A stretch of DNA of 62,731 bases from Levilactobacillus suantsaii (lineage in GTDB: Bacteria; Bacillota; Bacilli; Lactobacillales; Lactobacillaceae): NCBI RefSeq assembly GCF_004115745.1, contig NZ_QXIL01000013.1:1-62731 (forward strand). Direction: 5' to 3'. Of the stretch, positions 9,616 to 17,781 are shown one piece after another. The position numbers and the translations under genes are program-made. The notes under the pieces are model-generated. The model searched no databases, was not told where the DNA came from, and was given only the letters and a program-made list of their open reading frames with translations. How positions within the stretch are numbered: the stretch's first letter is position 1; every line of letters starts with the position of its first letter.

Positions 9616-9662
9616 AAAACGCACCTCCGACCGAATTGACACTGGTCGGGGGTGCGTTTTTA
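9616..9662 (+). terminator. rho-independent terminator of the arc operon
   Basis: AAAACGCACCTCCGACC pairs with GGTCGGGGGTGCGTTTT, followed by T residues. It ends the arc transporter transcript and may also serve the leftward crcB genes. Confidence 0.9.
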
Positions 9663-9678
9663 AGTGGCTGATTTGAAA

Positions 9679-10035
9679 TCAATGGGCCAGCAACCAATAC
9701 CCGCCGCCAGCGCAAAGTAACCCCAGGCCCACGGACAAGACGAGATAGCCGCTAGCCACCCGGGGAAACCGGTGAAAAAGGCCGGCGAATTCATTAGTGA
9801 ACGTCGAGAATGTTGAGAAGCCGCCTAAAAATCCACTGGTGGCTTGAAAAGCCAGGGTGCTAGCGGGAAAGGCCGCCGCGGCCAGGCCCAAGAGAAAGGC
9901 CGCAATCAAGTTAATGACTAACGTGGGTAAGGGCAAATAAGTATCGTAAAAGAGATAGTTGCCGAGAAAGGTCATGCCGTAGCGGGCTAATGCGCCCCCA
10001 GCACCAGCTAGACTAACTAGGAGTAAAGTCATCAT
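9679..10035 (-). CDS. crcB: fluoride ion channel subunit CrcB/FluC
   Basis: A small four-helix fluoride channel protein of about 118 residues. It has the family signatures GGALARYG at the N terminus, the TLVINLIAAFLLG helix and the GFLGGFSTFSTFTNE motif that lines the fluoride pore. The ATG at 10035 overlaps the stop of the upstream crcB as ATGA and has AGGGGG 5' of it, so I prefer it to the GTG at 10044. It is coupled with a second crcB. In Gram-positives such pairs form obligate heterodimers in dual-topology fashion (established for the family). Confidence 0.93.
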   Translation of the reverse strand: MMTLLLVSLAGAGGALARYGMTFLGNYLFYDTYLPLPTLVINLIAAFLLGLAAAAFPASTLAFQATSGFLGGFSTFSTFTNEFAGLFHRFPRVASGYLVLSVGLGLLCAGGGYWLLAH

Positions 10036-10415
10036 TGGTGCCACCCCCTGGTCACGAATTTACGGGCTAGGCGAATACCGAGCGCCGCGGCTAATCCCCC
10101 CAACAGAAGGCTGGCACTCAAATAAAGGCTGAACGTCCCCCAGGCGCCTTGTTGCGCCAGGTGTAAAGCGTCGACGATGAAGGTGGAAAATGTCGTGAAA
10201 CTGCCCACCAGGCCGACACTGAGTCCGGTGATCGTGGCCAGGGAGACTGGCACGACCAGTGGTAAGGCCCCAGTAATCAGGGGTAATAAAAACGAGCCCG
10301 CCACGTTGATGGCTAGCACCGTGAGCAGGTGGTGGTTGGCCCCCGCGGGCGTTAAGAGGTATCGAAGGGCACTGCCGATAAACGCGCACCCGAAAATGGC
10401 TAAAATCTTTTTCAA
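10032..10415 (-). CDS. crcB: fluoride ion channel subunit CrcB/FluC, paralogue
   Basis: The first of two tandem fluoride channel genes, 127 residues with four hydrophobic helices. It has GCAFIGSALRYLLTP at the N terminus, AINVAGSFLLPL in helix 2 and the pore motif GLVGSFTTFSTFIVDA. The start is TTG, preceded by a GGGAG about 9 bases upstream on the minus strand. It overlaps the following crcB by 4 bases. Together they should protect cytoplasmic enzymes from fluoride. I looked for a fluoride riboswitch in the 85 bases upstream and saw none. Confidence 0.93.
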   Translation of the reverse strand: MKKILAIFGCAFIGSALRYLLTPAGANHHLLTVLAINVAGSFLLPLITGALPLVVPVSLATITGLSVGLVGSFTTFSTFIVDALHLAQQGAWGTFSLYLSASLLLGGLAAALGIRLARKFVTRGWHQ

Positions 10416-10502
10416 AAAATCGCTCCCTGCGCGTTGAAATCGGGCCCGACTGGGGATGGACCGCGGATTCTATTTTAGGGAAGTGGGGACCGTTTGGCAA
10501 TC

Positions 10503-10541
10503 AAAAATCGCCCCCGCGCCTAAAAATTAGGTTAGGGGCGA
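10503..10541 (-). terminator. terminator of the deformylase gene
   Basis: On the minus strand TCGCCCC/GGGGCGA forms the outer stem around an inner CCTAA/TTAGG helix, followed by TTTTTG. It lies just after the def-like gene and before crcB. Confidence 0.75.
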
Positions 10542-10545
10542 CTGG

Positions 10546-10956
10546 TTAAATGAGAATGCCATTGCAGTGGTCGACTTCGTGTTGGATGATCTGGGCCACG
10601 AAGCCGGTAAACTCCTGGTGGTGCGGGATGAATTGTTGGTCTAAATAGTCGACGGTGATGGTCTGGTAACGGGTCGTCGGCCGTTGTCCATCTAGGGACA
10701 AGCACCCTTCTTCCGTTTGGAAGGCGTCGCGCTGTTGGCGAATCTGTGGGTTGACCAGTGCGATGGGAAAGGCGCCTACGAGTATGACGATGATGCGTTT
10801 GTTTTGGCCGATCATGTTAGCGGCCATGCCCACGCAGTTATCCTGGTGAGCTTTCAAAGTGTCTAACAGGTCGGTGATGACCCCGGCATCAGCGCGAGTG
10901 GCCGGGGTGGCCGAAGTTTGCAGTTGTTGTGGGTCGTGAACGATGGGTCTAATCAT
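10546..10956 (-). CDS. peptide deformylase-like protein with altered motif 1
   Basis: A 136-residue member of the peptide deformylase family, which removes the formyl group from nascent proteins. Motif 2 (EEGCLSL, metal Cys85) and motif 3 (QHEVDH, metal His126 and His130 with catalytic Glu127) are intact. In motif 1 (CVGMAANMIGQ, residues 41-51) the catalytic glutamine of the canonical GxGxAAxQ is methionine 48. The protein ends soon after motif 3 and lacks a C-terminal helix. It is most likely a secondary, possibly inactive or specialised homologue next to a canonical def elsewhere (inference). It stands alone, with its own terminator. Confidence 0.82.
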   Translation of the reverse strand: MIRPIVHDPQQLQTSATPATRADAGVITDLLDTLKAHQDNCVGMAANMIGQNKRIIVILVGAFPIALVNPQIRQQRDAFQTEEGCLSLDGQRPTTRYQTITVDYLDQQFIPHHQEFTGFVAQIIQHEVDHCNGILI

Positions 10957-11008
10957 GGGGAACCTCCGAAATTAAATTTAAGTCTGTTGAGTAGTATACC
11001 ACGGGTGG

Positions 11009-11890
11009 TTAGTGGGTGAGTGCTTCAAGTAACCGTGTCACGGCCGGCGCCCGTTGTCCACGCGGAGCCACTAATTGGAGGCGACTGATTTGCGTTGGCA
11101 AGAGCGGTCGGGTGACAAAGTCGGCGGATAAAAACGGGGCCGCCGCCTGAGCGTATAGGCAGGTGACCCACTGCGTGTGGGCAATCATCCCCAGTAACGT
11201 TTCGATGTGCGGGGTACTGAAACGAATGTTGGGCGTGATGCCGGCGCGCTGAAACAGGGTGTCCAACTGTTCGTACACGCCGGAACCAGGGCTTAAAGTG
11301 ACCAGGTCGACGTCTTGTAAATCGAGGATGCGCACAGTTTCTTGACGGGCCAATGGGTGCGTGGCGGGTAAGATGACCCGCAAGTCGTCGGTCAACAGGT
11401 CTCGACTCTCGAACTGTGAACGGTTGAGTTGGCGGGTCTGCACGTCGAGTAGGATGGCCAGGTCGATTTGGTGGTCTTGCAGTTGGGCCAGTAAGTCAGC
11501 ACCTTCCAGCTCGTCGAGACGCAGGTTGATCTGCGGGTAGGTCTGCATGAACTGACTGAGTTTAGCGGTGAGACCGTACTGGGCCATGACCGGGACACTA
11601 CCGATGTGTAAGGTCCCCCGGCGTAGGTCGCGGTAAGCTTGGAGTTCGTCTTGCAACAACCCGTACTGGGTCATCAAGGTCTGGGCGTAGCGAAAAAAGA
11701 CTTCGCCACTCTCCGTGATGACCAGGCGACGTTTGTTACGAGTGGAAATCAGGGTGCTGTTCAATTCCGTTTGCAGGGCTTGCAGGCGTTTAGAAAGCGC
11801 GGATTGGGTGATATTGAGTTCAACGGCGGCGTCCGAGACGCTGCGTAATTGATAAACCACGATGAAACTATGGAGGTCGGTAAAGGTCAT
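11009..11890 (-). CDS. LysR-family regulator, probable TanR-type
   Basis: A 293-residue LysR-type transcriptional regulator: an N-terminal winged helix (LNITQSALSKRLQALQTEL near residues 24-42) followed by a two-lobe effector domain. It is divergent from lpdC with 116 bases between, the normal arrangement for a LysR activator and its target. By position it should respond to gallate or related hydroxybenzoates. In L. plantarum the gallate decarboxylase genes are controlled by a LysR regulator called TanR. Orthology is inferred from position. Confidence 0.87.
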   Translation of the reverse strand: MTFTDLHSFIVVYQLRSVSDAAVELNITQSALSKRLQALQTELNSTLISTRNKRRLVITESGEVFFRYAQTLMTQYGLLQDELQAYRDLRRGTLHIGSVPVMAQYGLTAKLSQFMQTYPQINLRLDELEGADLLAQLQDHQIDLAILLDVQTRQLNRSQFESRDLLTDDLRVILPATHPLARQETVRILDLQDVDLVTLSPGSGVYEQLDTLFQRAGITPNIRFSTPHIETLLGMIAHTQWVTCLYAQAAAPFLSADFVTRPLLPTQISRLQLVAPRGQRAPAVTRLLEALTH

Positions 11891-11905
11891 AGGGCGGGCT
11901 CCTTT

Positions 11906-11923
11906 CTATTAGTCCTATTAGGA
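11906..11923. promoter_or_regulatory. candidate LysR operator between the regulator and lpdC
   Basis: CTATTAG occurs twice in direct repeat (11906-11912 and 11915-11921), and TCCTA-T-TAGGA at 11913-11923 is a perfect dyad. The site lies 30 bases upstream of the lpdC promoter, as expected for a LysR recognition site. Confidence 0.5.
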
Positions 11924-11949
11924 ATAACGTTAAGCGTAAGTTGAATTGT

Positions 11950-11979
11950 TTGCAAGCGTTAACCAGTGTAACCTATGAT
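11950..11979 (+). promoter_or_regulatory. lpdC promoter with overlapping cre
   Basis: TTGCAA and TATGAT are spaced 18 bases apart. TGCAAGCGTTAACC at 11951-11964 matches the cre consensus at all but the last base and overlaps the -35 element. CcpA binding there would block RNA polymerase, so gallate metabolism would be catabolite-repressed as well as LysR-activated (inference). Confidence 0.6.
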
Positions 11980-12006
11980 TTAGATATTAATAAGGAGGTC
12001 AATGTG

Positions 12007-13479
12007 ATGACAAATGAACCTTACGATTTACGCCGGGTCTTAGCGGAATTAAAGACGCACCCGGGACAGTACCACGAAACTGATGTGGCAGTCGATCCAG
12101 ACGCCGAACTCTCCGGTGTCTACCGCTACATTGGGGCTGGCGGAACGGTCCAGCGGCCGACGCAAGAGGGGCCCGCGATGATGTTCAACAACGTCACCGG
12201 TTTCCCGGACACCCGCGTATTGATGGGCTTGATGGCGAGCCGCAAGCGTGTTGGCTTGATGTTCCATCACGACTACCAGACCCTGGGTCAATTCTTAAAT
12301 GACTCGGTCGATCACCCGATTCCACCGGTAGAAGTCTCAGAGGACCAGGCCCCGGCCCACGAGGTCGTGCATAAGGCCACCGACCCGGATTTTGATATTC
12401 GGAAATTAGTCGCTGCGCCAACTAACACGCCGGAAGACGCCGGCCCCTACATCACGGTCGGCGTGGTCTTAGGCTCGAACAAGGCTAAGACCATGAGTGA
12501 TGTCACGATTCACCGGATGGTCTTAGAAGGCAAAGATAAGTTGGGCATCTACATCATGCCTGGTGGCCGGCACATCGGGAAGTTTGCCAGCGAATATGAA
12601 GCCGCTAACGAACCGATGCCGGTTACTATCAGCATTGGTCTCGACCCGGCTATCACGATTGGGGCCACCTTCGAGCCGCCGACCACGCCACTCGGTTACA
12701 ACGAACTGGGCGTCGCGGGCGCTATTCGCCAAGAAGCCGTTGGGTTAGTACCGGGCTTGACCGTCGACGAACGGGCGATTGCGCGTTCCGAGTACACGCT
12801 GGAAGGCTACATCATGCCCAACGAACGGATTCAAGAAGACATCAACACCCATACCGGTAAGGCCATGCCCGAATTTCCAGGGTACGATGGCGACGCCAAC
12901 CCGGCCTTACAAGTCATCAAGGTCACGGCGGTCACCCACCGCAAGTCACCGATCATGCAAAGCGTAATCGGGCCATCCGAAGAACACGTCAGCATGGCCG
13001 GCATCCCGACCGAAGCCAGCATTTTAGAGCTGACCAACCGGGCGATTCCGGGGAAGGTCTTAAACGTCTACAATCCGCCAGCAGGTGGTGGGAAGCTGAT
13101 GACCATCATGCAGATTCACAAGGACGACGAAGCCGACGAAGGGATTCAACGGCAAGCGGCGTTACTGGCGTTCTCGGCCTTTAAGGAACTCAAGACCGTG
13201 ATCTTAGTGGATGAAGACGTCGACATCTTTGATATGAACGACGTGATGTGGACCGTCAACACGCGCTTCCAGGCCGACCAGGACATCATGGTCTTGCCGG
13301 GGATGCGTAACCACCCACTAGACCCTTCTGAACGGCCAGGGTACGACCCGAAGTCGATTCGGGTCCGGGGCATGTCGTCGAAATTGATCATAGATGGCAC
13401 CGTGCCGTTTGACATGAAAGACCAGTTCGAACGGGCCCACTTCAAGGAAGTCCCTGACTGGAAAAAGTATTTAGACTAA
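12007..13479 (+). CDS. lpdC: gallate decarboxylase, UbiD-type catalytic subunit
   Basis: Non-oxidative decarboxylase converting gallate (and protocatechuate) to pyrogallol (catechol) with a prenylated FMN cofactor. From memory the sequence aligns almost end to end with L. plantarum LpdC. Shared features include the opening YDLRRVL and blocks such as GAGGTVQRPTQEGPAMMFNN, VTIHRMVL, YIMPGGRHIG and NEADEGIQRQ-like stretches. The start is the ATG at 12007, 7 bases after AAGGAGGT, giving 490 residues, the length of LpdC. It is followed by lpdB and lpdD. In L. plantarum lpdC lies apart from lpdB-lpdD, whereas here all three form one operon. Confidence 0.95.
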   Translation: MTNEPYDLRRVLAELKTHPGQYHETDVAVDPDAELSGVYRYIGAGGTVQRPTQEGPAMMFNNVTGFPDTRVLMGLMASRKRVGLMFHHDYQTLGQFLNDSVDHPIPPVEVSEDQAPAHEVVHKATDPDFDIRKLVAAPTNTPEDAGPYITVGVVLGSNKAKTMSDVTIHRMVLEGKDKLGIYIMPGGRHIGKFASEYEAANEPMPVTISIGLDPAITIGATFEPPTTPLGYNELGVAGAIRQEAVGLVPGLTVDERAIARSEYTLEGYIMPNERIQEDINTHTGKAMPEFPGYDGDANPALQVIKVTAVTHRKSPIMQSVIGPSEEHVSMAGIPTEASILELTNRAIPGKVLNVYNPPAGGGKLMTIMQIHKDDEADEGIQRQAALLAFSAFKELKTVILVDEDVDIFDMNDVMWTVNTRFQADQDIMVLPGMRNHPLDPSERPGYDPKSIRVRGMSSKLIIDGTVPFDMKDQFERAHFKEVPDWKKYLD

Positions 13480-13498
13480 TGAAGGAGGTCCACCGTTG

Positions 13499-14062
13499 AT
13501 GAAGAAGATTATTGTGGGGGTCACGGGTGCCTCCGGGACGATTTATGCCGTCGATTTATTGCGGCGACTGCAAGCCATCCCGGACGTGGAGACGCACCTG
13601 GTGATGAGTCCCTGGGCCACCAAGAACCTTTCCTTAGAAAAGGACTACACGCTAGCTGAAGTCCAAGATTTGGCCGACGTGACCTATAGTGACCGCGACC
13701 AGGGCGCCCGTATCGCCAGTGGATCGTTTCTGAACGCAGGAATGGTCATCGTCCCGGCCAGCATGAAGACGGTCGCTAGCGTGGCCTATGGTTTCGGCGA
13801 CAACCTGATTAGTCGGGCGGCTGACGTCACCATCAAGGAACGTCGTAACCTGGTCATCGTGCCCCGCGAAACGCCCCTCAGTGTGATTCACCTGGAAAAC
13901 TTAACCAAGTTAGCTAAGCTGGGTGCCCAGATTATCCCACCGATTCCCGCCTTTTATCATCGGCCGCAGACCATTCAAGATTTAGTCGATCACCAGACCA
14001 TGAAGATTCTGGACGCCTTCGGGATTCAAAACGAGACGGACCGGCGTTGGGAGGGAGACTAA
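13499..14062 (+). CDS. lpdB: UbiX-type flavin prenyltransferase, gallate decarboxylase subunit B
   Basis: A 187-residue flavoprotein of the UbiX/Pad1 family that makes prenyl-FMN for the UbiD-type LpdC. The FMN-binding GVTGASGTIYAVDLL is at the N terminus, SGSFLNAGMVIVPAS near residue 75, and the VPRETPLSVIHLENL prenyl-binding stretch and PPIPAFY follow. An AAGGAGGT site at 13482-13489 is 9 bases before the ATG at 13499; a TTG at 13496 is an alternative. It lies 19 bases after lpdC and its stop overlaps lpdD as TAATG, so the operon is tightly coupled. Confidence 0.94.
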   Translation: MKKIIVGVTGASGTIYAVDLLRRLQAIPDVETHLVMSPWATKNLSLEKDYTLAEVQDLADVTYSDRDQGARIASGSFLNAGMVIVPASMKTVASVAYGFGDNLISRAADVTIKERRNLVIVPRETPLSVIHLENLTKLAKLGAQIIPPIPAFYHRPQTIQDLVDHQTMKILDAFGIQNETDRRWEGD

Positions 14063-14478
14063 TGCCACGATTTCAAGTTACTCAGACTGGGTATACGATT
14101 CAGGATGACTTGCAGGTGGTGGGGCGCGACCTCTTGATCGTCGTCACCGGCGGGACCACGCCGCATATCGGTGACGTGACCACGTTAACGGCGACCACAC
14201 CACTGCAGACCGTGAAGTTTCCTAGCCACGACGGTCGGTTTCACAAGGACAACTTTGTGAGCGAACGTATCGCGCGGGTCATCCAACCGGTGCTTGAGGG
14301 CACCTGTACGATTACCGCGGGGATTCACGTCGACCAGATCACCCAAGCCCAAATCGCGGCCAGTGCGCCGATGGGCGATGAGTTGGGCCGCCAGATTGCC
14401 GCCTGGCTTAAAGATCACCCGGCAACGGCGCCGAAACCGCAGTATTATCGTGATGACCAGACACCACCACGCAATTAA
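14062..14478 (+). CDS. lpdD: gallate decarboxylase subunit D
   Basis: A 138-residue small protein of the LpdD/VdcD-like family found next to UbiD/UbiX genes in aromatic acid decarboxylase operons. Recognisable segments are DLLIVVTGGTTPHIGDV and FPSHDGRFHKDNFVSERIA. Its biochemical role is not well defined. The ATG at 14062 overlaps the lpdB stop by one base, with GGGAGGGA just upstream. A strong terminator follows, so the operon is lpdC-lpdB-lpdD. Confidence 0.88.
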   Translation: MPRFQVTQTGYTIQDDLQVVGRDLLIVVTGGTTPHIGDVTTLTATTPLQTVKFPSHDGRFHKDNFVSERIARVIQPVLEGTCTITAGIHVDQITQAQIAASAPMGDELGRQIAAWLKDHPATAPKPQYYRDDQTPPRN

Positions 14479-14497
14479 AGATTAAGCACACAAACGA

Positions 14498-14527
14498 ACG
14501 CCGCGGGGCCAGTCCCCGCGGTGTTTT
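14498..14527 (+). terminator. terminator of the lpdCBD operon
   Basis: ACGCCGCGGGG pairs with CCCCGCGGTGT around a short loop and is followed by TTTT. Confidence 0.92.
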
Positions 14528-14653
14528 TAGCTGTTTGGGTCGAGAAGAGCGGGGTTCCTATTTTGATAGAAAACCGGTAGAGTGGAGACAGGAGCCGTCG
14601 CAGCCCGGAAAAGATGGGCGCGCGACGAGACTAGAGTTAGAGGAGAGTTGACT

Positions 14654-15835
14654 GTGAGTAAGTATCAAGTTCAGGCCGCGGCTTTCGTGCTGGTCTCGTT
14701 TATGCTGGGCTGTAACGAATTTATCGTAGTGGGGATTATTTCCGACATTGCCCAGTCGTTGCGGGTCAGTGTCGCGACGGTGGGATATCTGGTGACGGTC
14801 TTTGCCATCGTCTATGCAGTCAGCACGCCGTTGGTGACGGTGCTGACCAACCGGTTCAACCGGTACCATACTTTTATGGTCTTAATGGTCATCTTTTTAC
14901 TGGGCAATACGCTGACCGGGTTTGCGACGACTTTTCCCATGATGGTGGCCGCGCGGATGATTACCGCGGTGGTCGCTGGAACCATCGAGTCGCTCAGTAT
15001 TGCCATCTGTAGCGTTATTGCGCCGCGTAACAAACGCGCCGTCTTGATTTCCTGGTTGGCCGCCGGTTTTAGTATCGCCTCGGTCATCGGGGTGCCAATC
15101 GGGACGGCCATCAGTACCCACTGGGGCTGGCAGGACGCCTTTCACGTGATTTCCGTCTTGAGCCTGGTCGTTTGTGTGATTTTAGGGCTTCTGGTACCGC
15201 GTGACCTGCCGCAATCTGCCAGTGGCATCAAGTCCCAACTGATTTTGTTGACCGACCGGCGCATCTATTTGGGCGCCGCGTTGATTCTGTTTACGGCCGC
15301 GGCATCGTACGCTTACTACACCTATGTGCGCCCCCTGATTACCGATACGCTGGGCTTTATCACCACCAGTCTCAACTGGTTACTGATGGTTATCGGAATC
15401 GTCAGCATTATCAGTAACCGGTTATCGGGGACCTTGGCCGAACATCACGGACTCCGCCAGTTGCCGAAATTTTACGTGCTTGATATCATACTGTTGCTCT
15501 TATTCCCGTTAGCAATGCAATCGGCGTGGCTCGGCTATGGGTTGTTGCTGATTTTGACGTTAGTCGTTTTGATTGGGGGCTCGCCGATTCAGGTCCACTT
15601 CCTCGACGTGGCCGAAGACAGCTATCCGCAAGCGGTGGCCTTAGCTTCTGCGTTGAACGCCATCTTCTTTAATATCGGAATTTCCCTGGGGTCGGCGACG
15701 GCTTCGGGTGTCCTACAGGCGGCTGGGTTGACCAGTTTAGGCTGGGGCGCCGCAGTGTTTGCGGCTATCTCGTTGGGGCTGGCCGTGTTGCTCAATCGGG
15801 CCAACGGGCAGTCGCAAGGGGTGACGGCTAAATAA
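14654..15835 (+). CDS. MFS transporter, DHA1 family (AraJ/Cmr-like)
   Basis: A major facilitator with twelve predicted membrane segments over 393 residues. The N-terminal helix has GCNEFIVVGI, typical of DHA1 drug/sugar efflux proteins (AraJ, YdhP), and loop 2/3 has LTNRFNRYHTF. The GTG at 14654 lies 9 bases after GAGGAG, so I prefer it to upstream frames. It follows the gallate decarboxylase operon but behind a terminator and in a separate unit. It is not similar to known gallate permeases (GacP), so export of pyrogallol or of toxic phenolics is only a guess. Confidence 0.83.
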   Translation: MSKYQVQAAAFVLVSFMLGCNEFIVVGIISDIAQSLRVSVATVGYLVTVFAIVYAVSTPLVTVLTNRFNRYHTFMVLMVIFLLGNTLTGFATTFPMMVAARMITAVVAGTIESLSIAICSVIAPRNKRAVLISWLAAGFSIASVIGVPIGTAISTHWGWQDAFHVISVLSLVVCVILGLLVPRDLPQSASGIKSQLILLTDRRIYLGAALILFTAAASYAYYTYVRPLITDTLGFITTSLNWLLMVIGIVSIISNRLSGTLAEHHGLRQLPKFYVLDIILLLLFPLAMQSAWLGYGLLLILTLVVLIGGSPIQVHFLDVAEDSYPQAVALASALNAIFFNIGISLGSATASGVLQAAGLTSLGWGAAVFAAISLGLAVLLNRANGQSQGVTAK

Positions 15836-15893
15836 TTCACAATTGAGCTGGGTTGCGGTAAGCTAAAAGCATTGATGAAGAAAGGATGAGTCG

Positions 15894-16733
15894 ATGCAAG
15901 TACCAGAACTAACCTTAAATGATGGCTACCAGATGCCAGCCGTGGGACTGGGCACTTACCAGGTCCGTGGGGGCCAAGGCGTTAACCAGATTCTCGCCGC
16001 CATTCGCGACGGGTACCGCAGTTTAGATACCGCCACGAATTACGATAATGAAGGGGCCGTGGGTGAAGCGATTCGCCGCTCAGGTCTGCCCCGTTCGGCA
16101 TTTTTCGTGACGTCTAAGTTACCTGGCAAGTACCACCAGTATGATGACGCGACCATCTCGATTCAAGAATCCTTGTACCGGATGGGTCTCGACTATTTCG
16201 ACCTGTTTTTGATTCACTGGCCACTGCCGAAGCGTGACCATTACGTGGAAGCTTGGCGCGCCATGATTGACGCTCAAAAGCGGGGCTTGATTCGATCGAT
16301 TGGGGTCTCCAACTTCGAACCGGAACACTTGGACCGGATCATCAAGGAGACCGGCGTGACGCCGGCCGTCAACCAAATTGAAGTGCACCCGTACTGGGTC
16401 CAAGAACGGATGCGCAAGGCCGATTTGGAACGGGGCATCGTGACGGAAGCTTGGAGTCCACTTGGCCGGGGCAGTGCTGCGTTGCAAGAACCAATGATTA
16501 AGCAATTGGCCGAGAAATACCAGAAGAACGTGGGCCAAATCATCTTGCGTTGGCACACCCAACGGGGTATCGTGCCAATCCCGAAGGCCCAACACCTCCA
16601 ACACCAACGGGCGAACATCGATATCTTCGACTTTAGCCTGACCAAAGACGAAATCGAAGCCATCAACGCCTTGAGTAAACCGGATGGTCGGGTTGACGGG
16701 CAAGATCCTAACGTTTACGAAGAATTTGAATAA
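15894..16733 (+). CDS. aldo/keto reductase
   Basis: A 279-residue NADPH-type aldo/keto reductase of the 2,5-diketogluconate-reductase-like group. The catalytic tetrad is visible: Asp in YRSLDTATNY, Tyr in ATNYDNE, Lys in VTSKLPG, and His in LIHWPLP. The coenzyme-binding IPKAQH segment is near residue 220. AAAGGATG precedes the start. It has its own terminator. It probably reduces small aldehydes or ketones; the physiological substrate is unknown. Confidence 0.92.
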   Translation: MQVPELTLNDGYQMPAVGLGTYQVRGGQGVNQILAAIRDGYRSLDTATNYDNEGAVGEAIRRSGLPRSAFFVTSKLPGKYHQYDDATISIQESLYRMGLDYFDLFLIHWPLPKRDHYVEAWRAMIDAQKRGLIRSIGVSNFEPEHLDRIIKETGVTPAVNQIEVHPYWVQERMRKADLERGIVTEAWSPLGRGSAALQEPMIKQLAEKYQKNVGQIILRWHTQRGIVPIPKAQHLQHQRANIDIFDFSLTKDEIEAINALSKPDGRVDGQDPNVYEEFE

Positions 16734-16742
16734 GTAATGAGC

Positions 16743-16774
16743 AAGTGACCGGACCTGGTGCCGGTCACTTTTTT
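16743..16774 (+). terminator. terminator after the aldo/keto reductase
   Basis: AAGTGACCGG pairs with CCGGTCACTT, followed by T residues. Confidence 0.92.
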
Positions 16775-16918
16775 GTAGAGAAAATAAATAAGCCTCCGTA
16801 AGACTAGTAACCGTAACGATATGTTCGGGGTGAACTCTTTTCTGTGGTTGCTTAATTTTAGTAAGTGTCGTAAACTCACGTGTGATACTAATCACAAAAA
16901 AGAAGGAAGTTGATCGTT

Positions 16919-17662
16919 ATGACGGATCGTTTACAGGACAAAGTGGCAATTATTACTGGCGGCGTCGCCGGTATTGGTTTGGGTATCGCGGAATGCTACG
17001 TGCGTGAAGGTGCCAAGGTCGTCTTGACTGCCAACCATAACGTGGACGGTGGTAAGGCCGCCGTGGCTAAGTTTGGTGATGACGTCAGTCTGTTCATCCA
17101 ACAGGATGTCGCCGTTGAAGCCGATTGGCAACGGGTCATCAAAGAGACCCTGGACAAATTTGGTCGGCTTGATATCGTGGTCAATAACGCGGGGATTGCG
17201 CCGGAAGTTAAGCCCGTCGACCAGGAAAGCTATGCGGACTGGAAAAAGGTCATCAACGTTAATTTAAACGGCAACTTCCTGGGTGTGAAGTATGGAATGC
17301 AGACCATGAAGGGCAAGGGCGGTTCCATCATCAACGTGTCCTCCATCGAAGGTTTTGTCGGCACGGTCAACGCCGCACCCTACAATGCCAGCAAGGGTGG
17401 TACTCGGTTATTGACCAAGGCTGCAGCCCTAGATTCGGCTGCTAATCAATACAATGTCCGGGTCAACTCGGTGCACCCGGGCTTTATCCAAACGCCAATC
17501 TTGACCCCAGAAGTTGTGGATGTGGCAACGAAGTTAACGCCAGTTGGTCACATTGGTCAACCGAAGGATATCGGTGAAATCTGTGTCTACTTGGGGTCTG
17601 ACGAATCCTCATTTGCGACCGGCTCCGAGTTTGTCGTTGACGGCGGCTTCATCGCCCAATAA
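16919..17662 (+). CDS. short-chain dehydrogenase resembling L. brevis R-specific alcohol dehydrogenase
   Basis: A 247-residue classical SDR. Motifs are [12 protein letters not shown] (nucleotide), NNAG, the catalytic Ser in VSSIEGFVG and YNASKG. It resembles the Mg-dependent R-specific ADH of L. brevis, including the C-terminal VDGGFIAQ in which the last Gln ligates Mg. At the position where the L. brevis enzyme has TGRHSD with the NADP-binding arginine, this protein has TANHNV, so coenzyme preference is uncertain. The ATG is 9 bases after AAGGAAG. It lies downstream of the aldo/keto reductase but in a separate transcript. Confidence 0.92.
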   Translation: MTDRLQDKVAIITGGVAGIGLGIAECYVREGAKVVLTANHNVDGGKAAVAKFGDDVSLFIQQDVAVEADWQRVIKETLDKFGRLDIVVNNAGIAPEVKPVDQESYADWKKVINVNLNGNFLGVKYGMQTMKGKGGSIINVSSIEGFVGTVNAAPYNASKGGTRLLTKAAALDSAANQYNVRVNSVHPGFIQTPILTPEVVDVATKLTPVGHIGQPKDIGEICVYLGSDESSFATGSEFVVDGGFIAQ

Positions 17663-17781
17663 GTTTCGAATGAATCAGTTTTGACGGTCAGCGAAATTGC
17701 TAAGCCGCTTAGTTGGCCTTCCTTGTAGAACCTGTCATACTAAACGTAACGTTGGGGCGTTATGGTGATGGGGGCGAAGAA

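Noticed and set aside
10416-10500. Fluoride riboswitch upstream of the crcB pair
   Set aside because: The conserved core motifs of the crcB RNA are not present on the minus strand.
14654-15835. MFS protein as the gallate permease of the lpd locus
   Set aside because: It looks like a DHA1 efflux protein and lies beyond the lpd terminator; import of gallate is not supported.
16119-16895. Long minus-strand frame opposite the aldo/keto reductase
   Set aside because: It is a shadow of a well-supported gene and has no domain signature.
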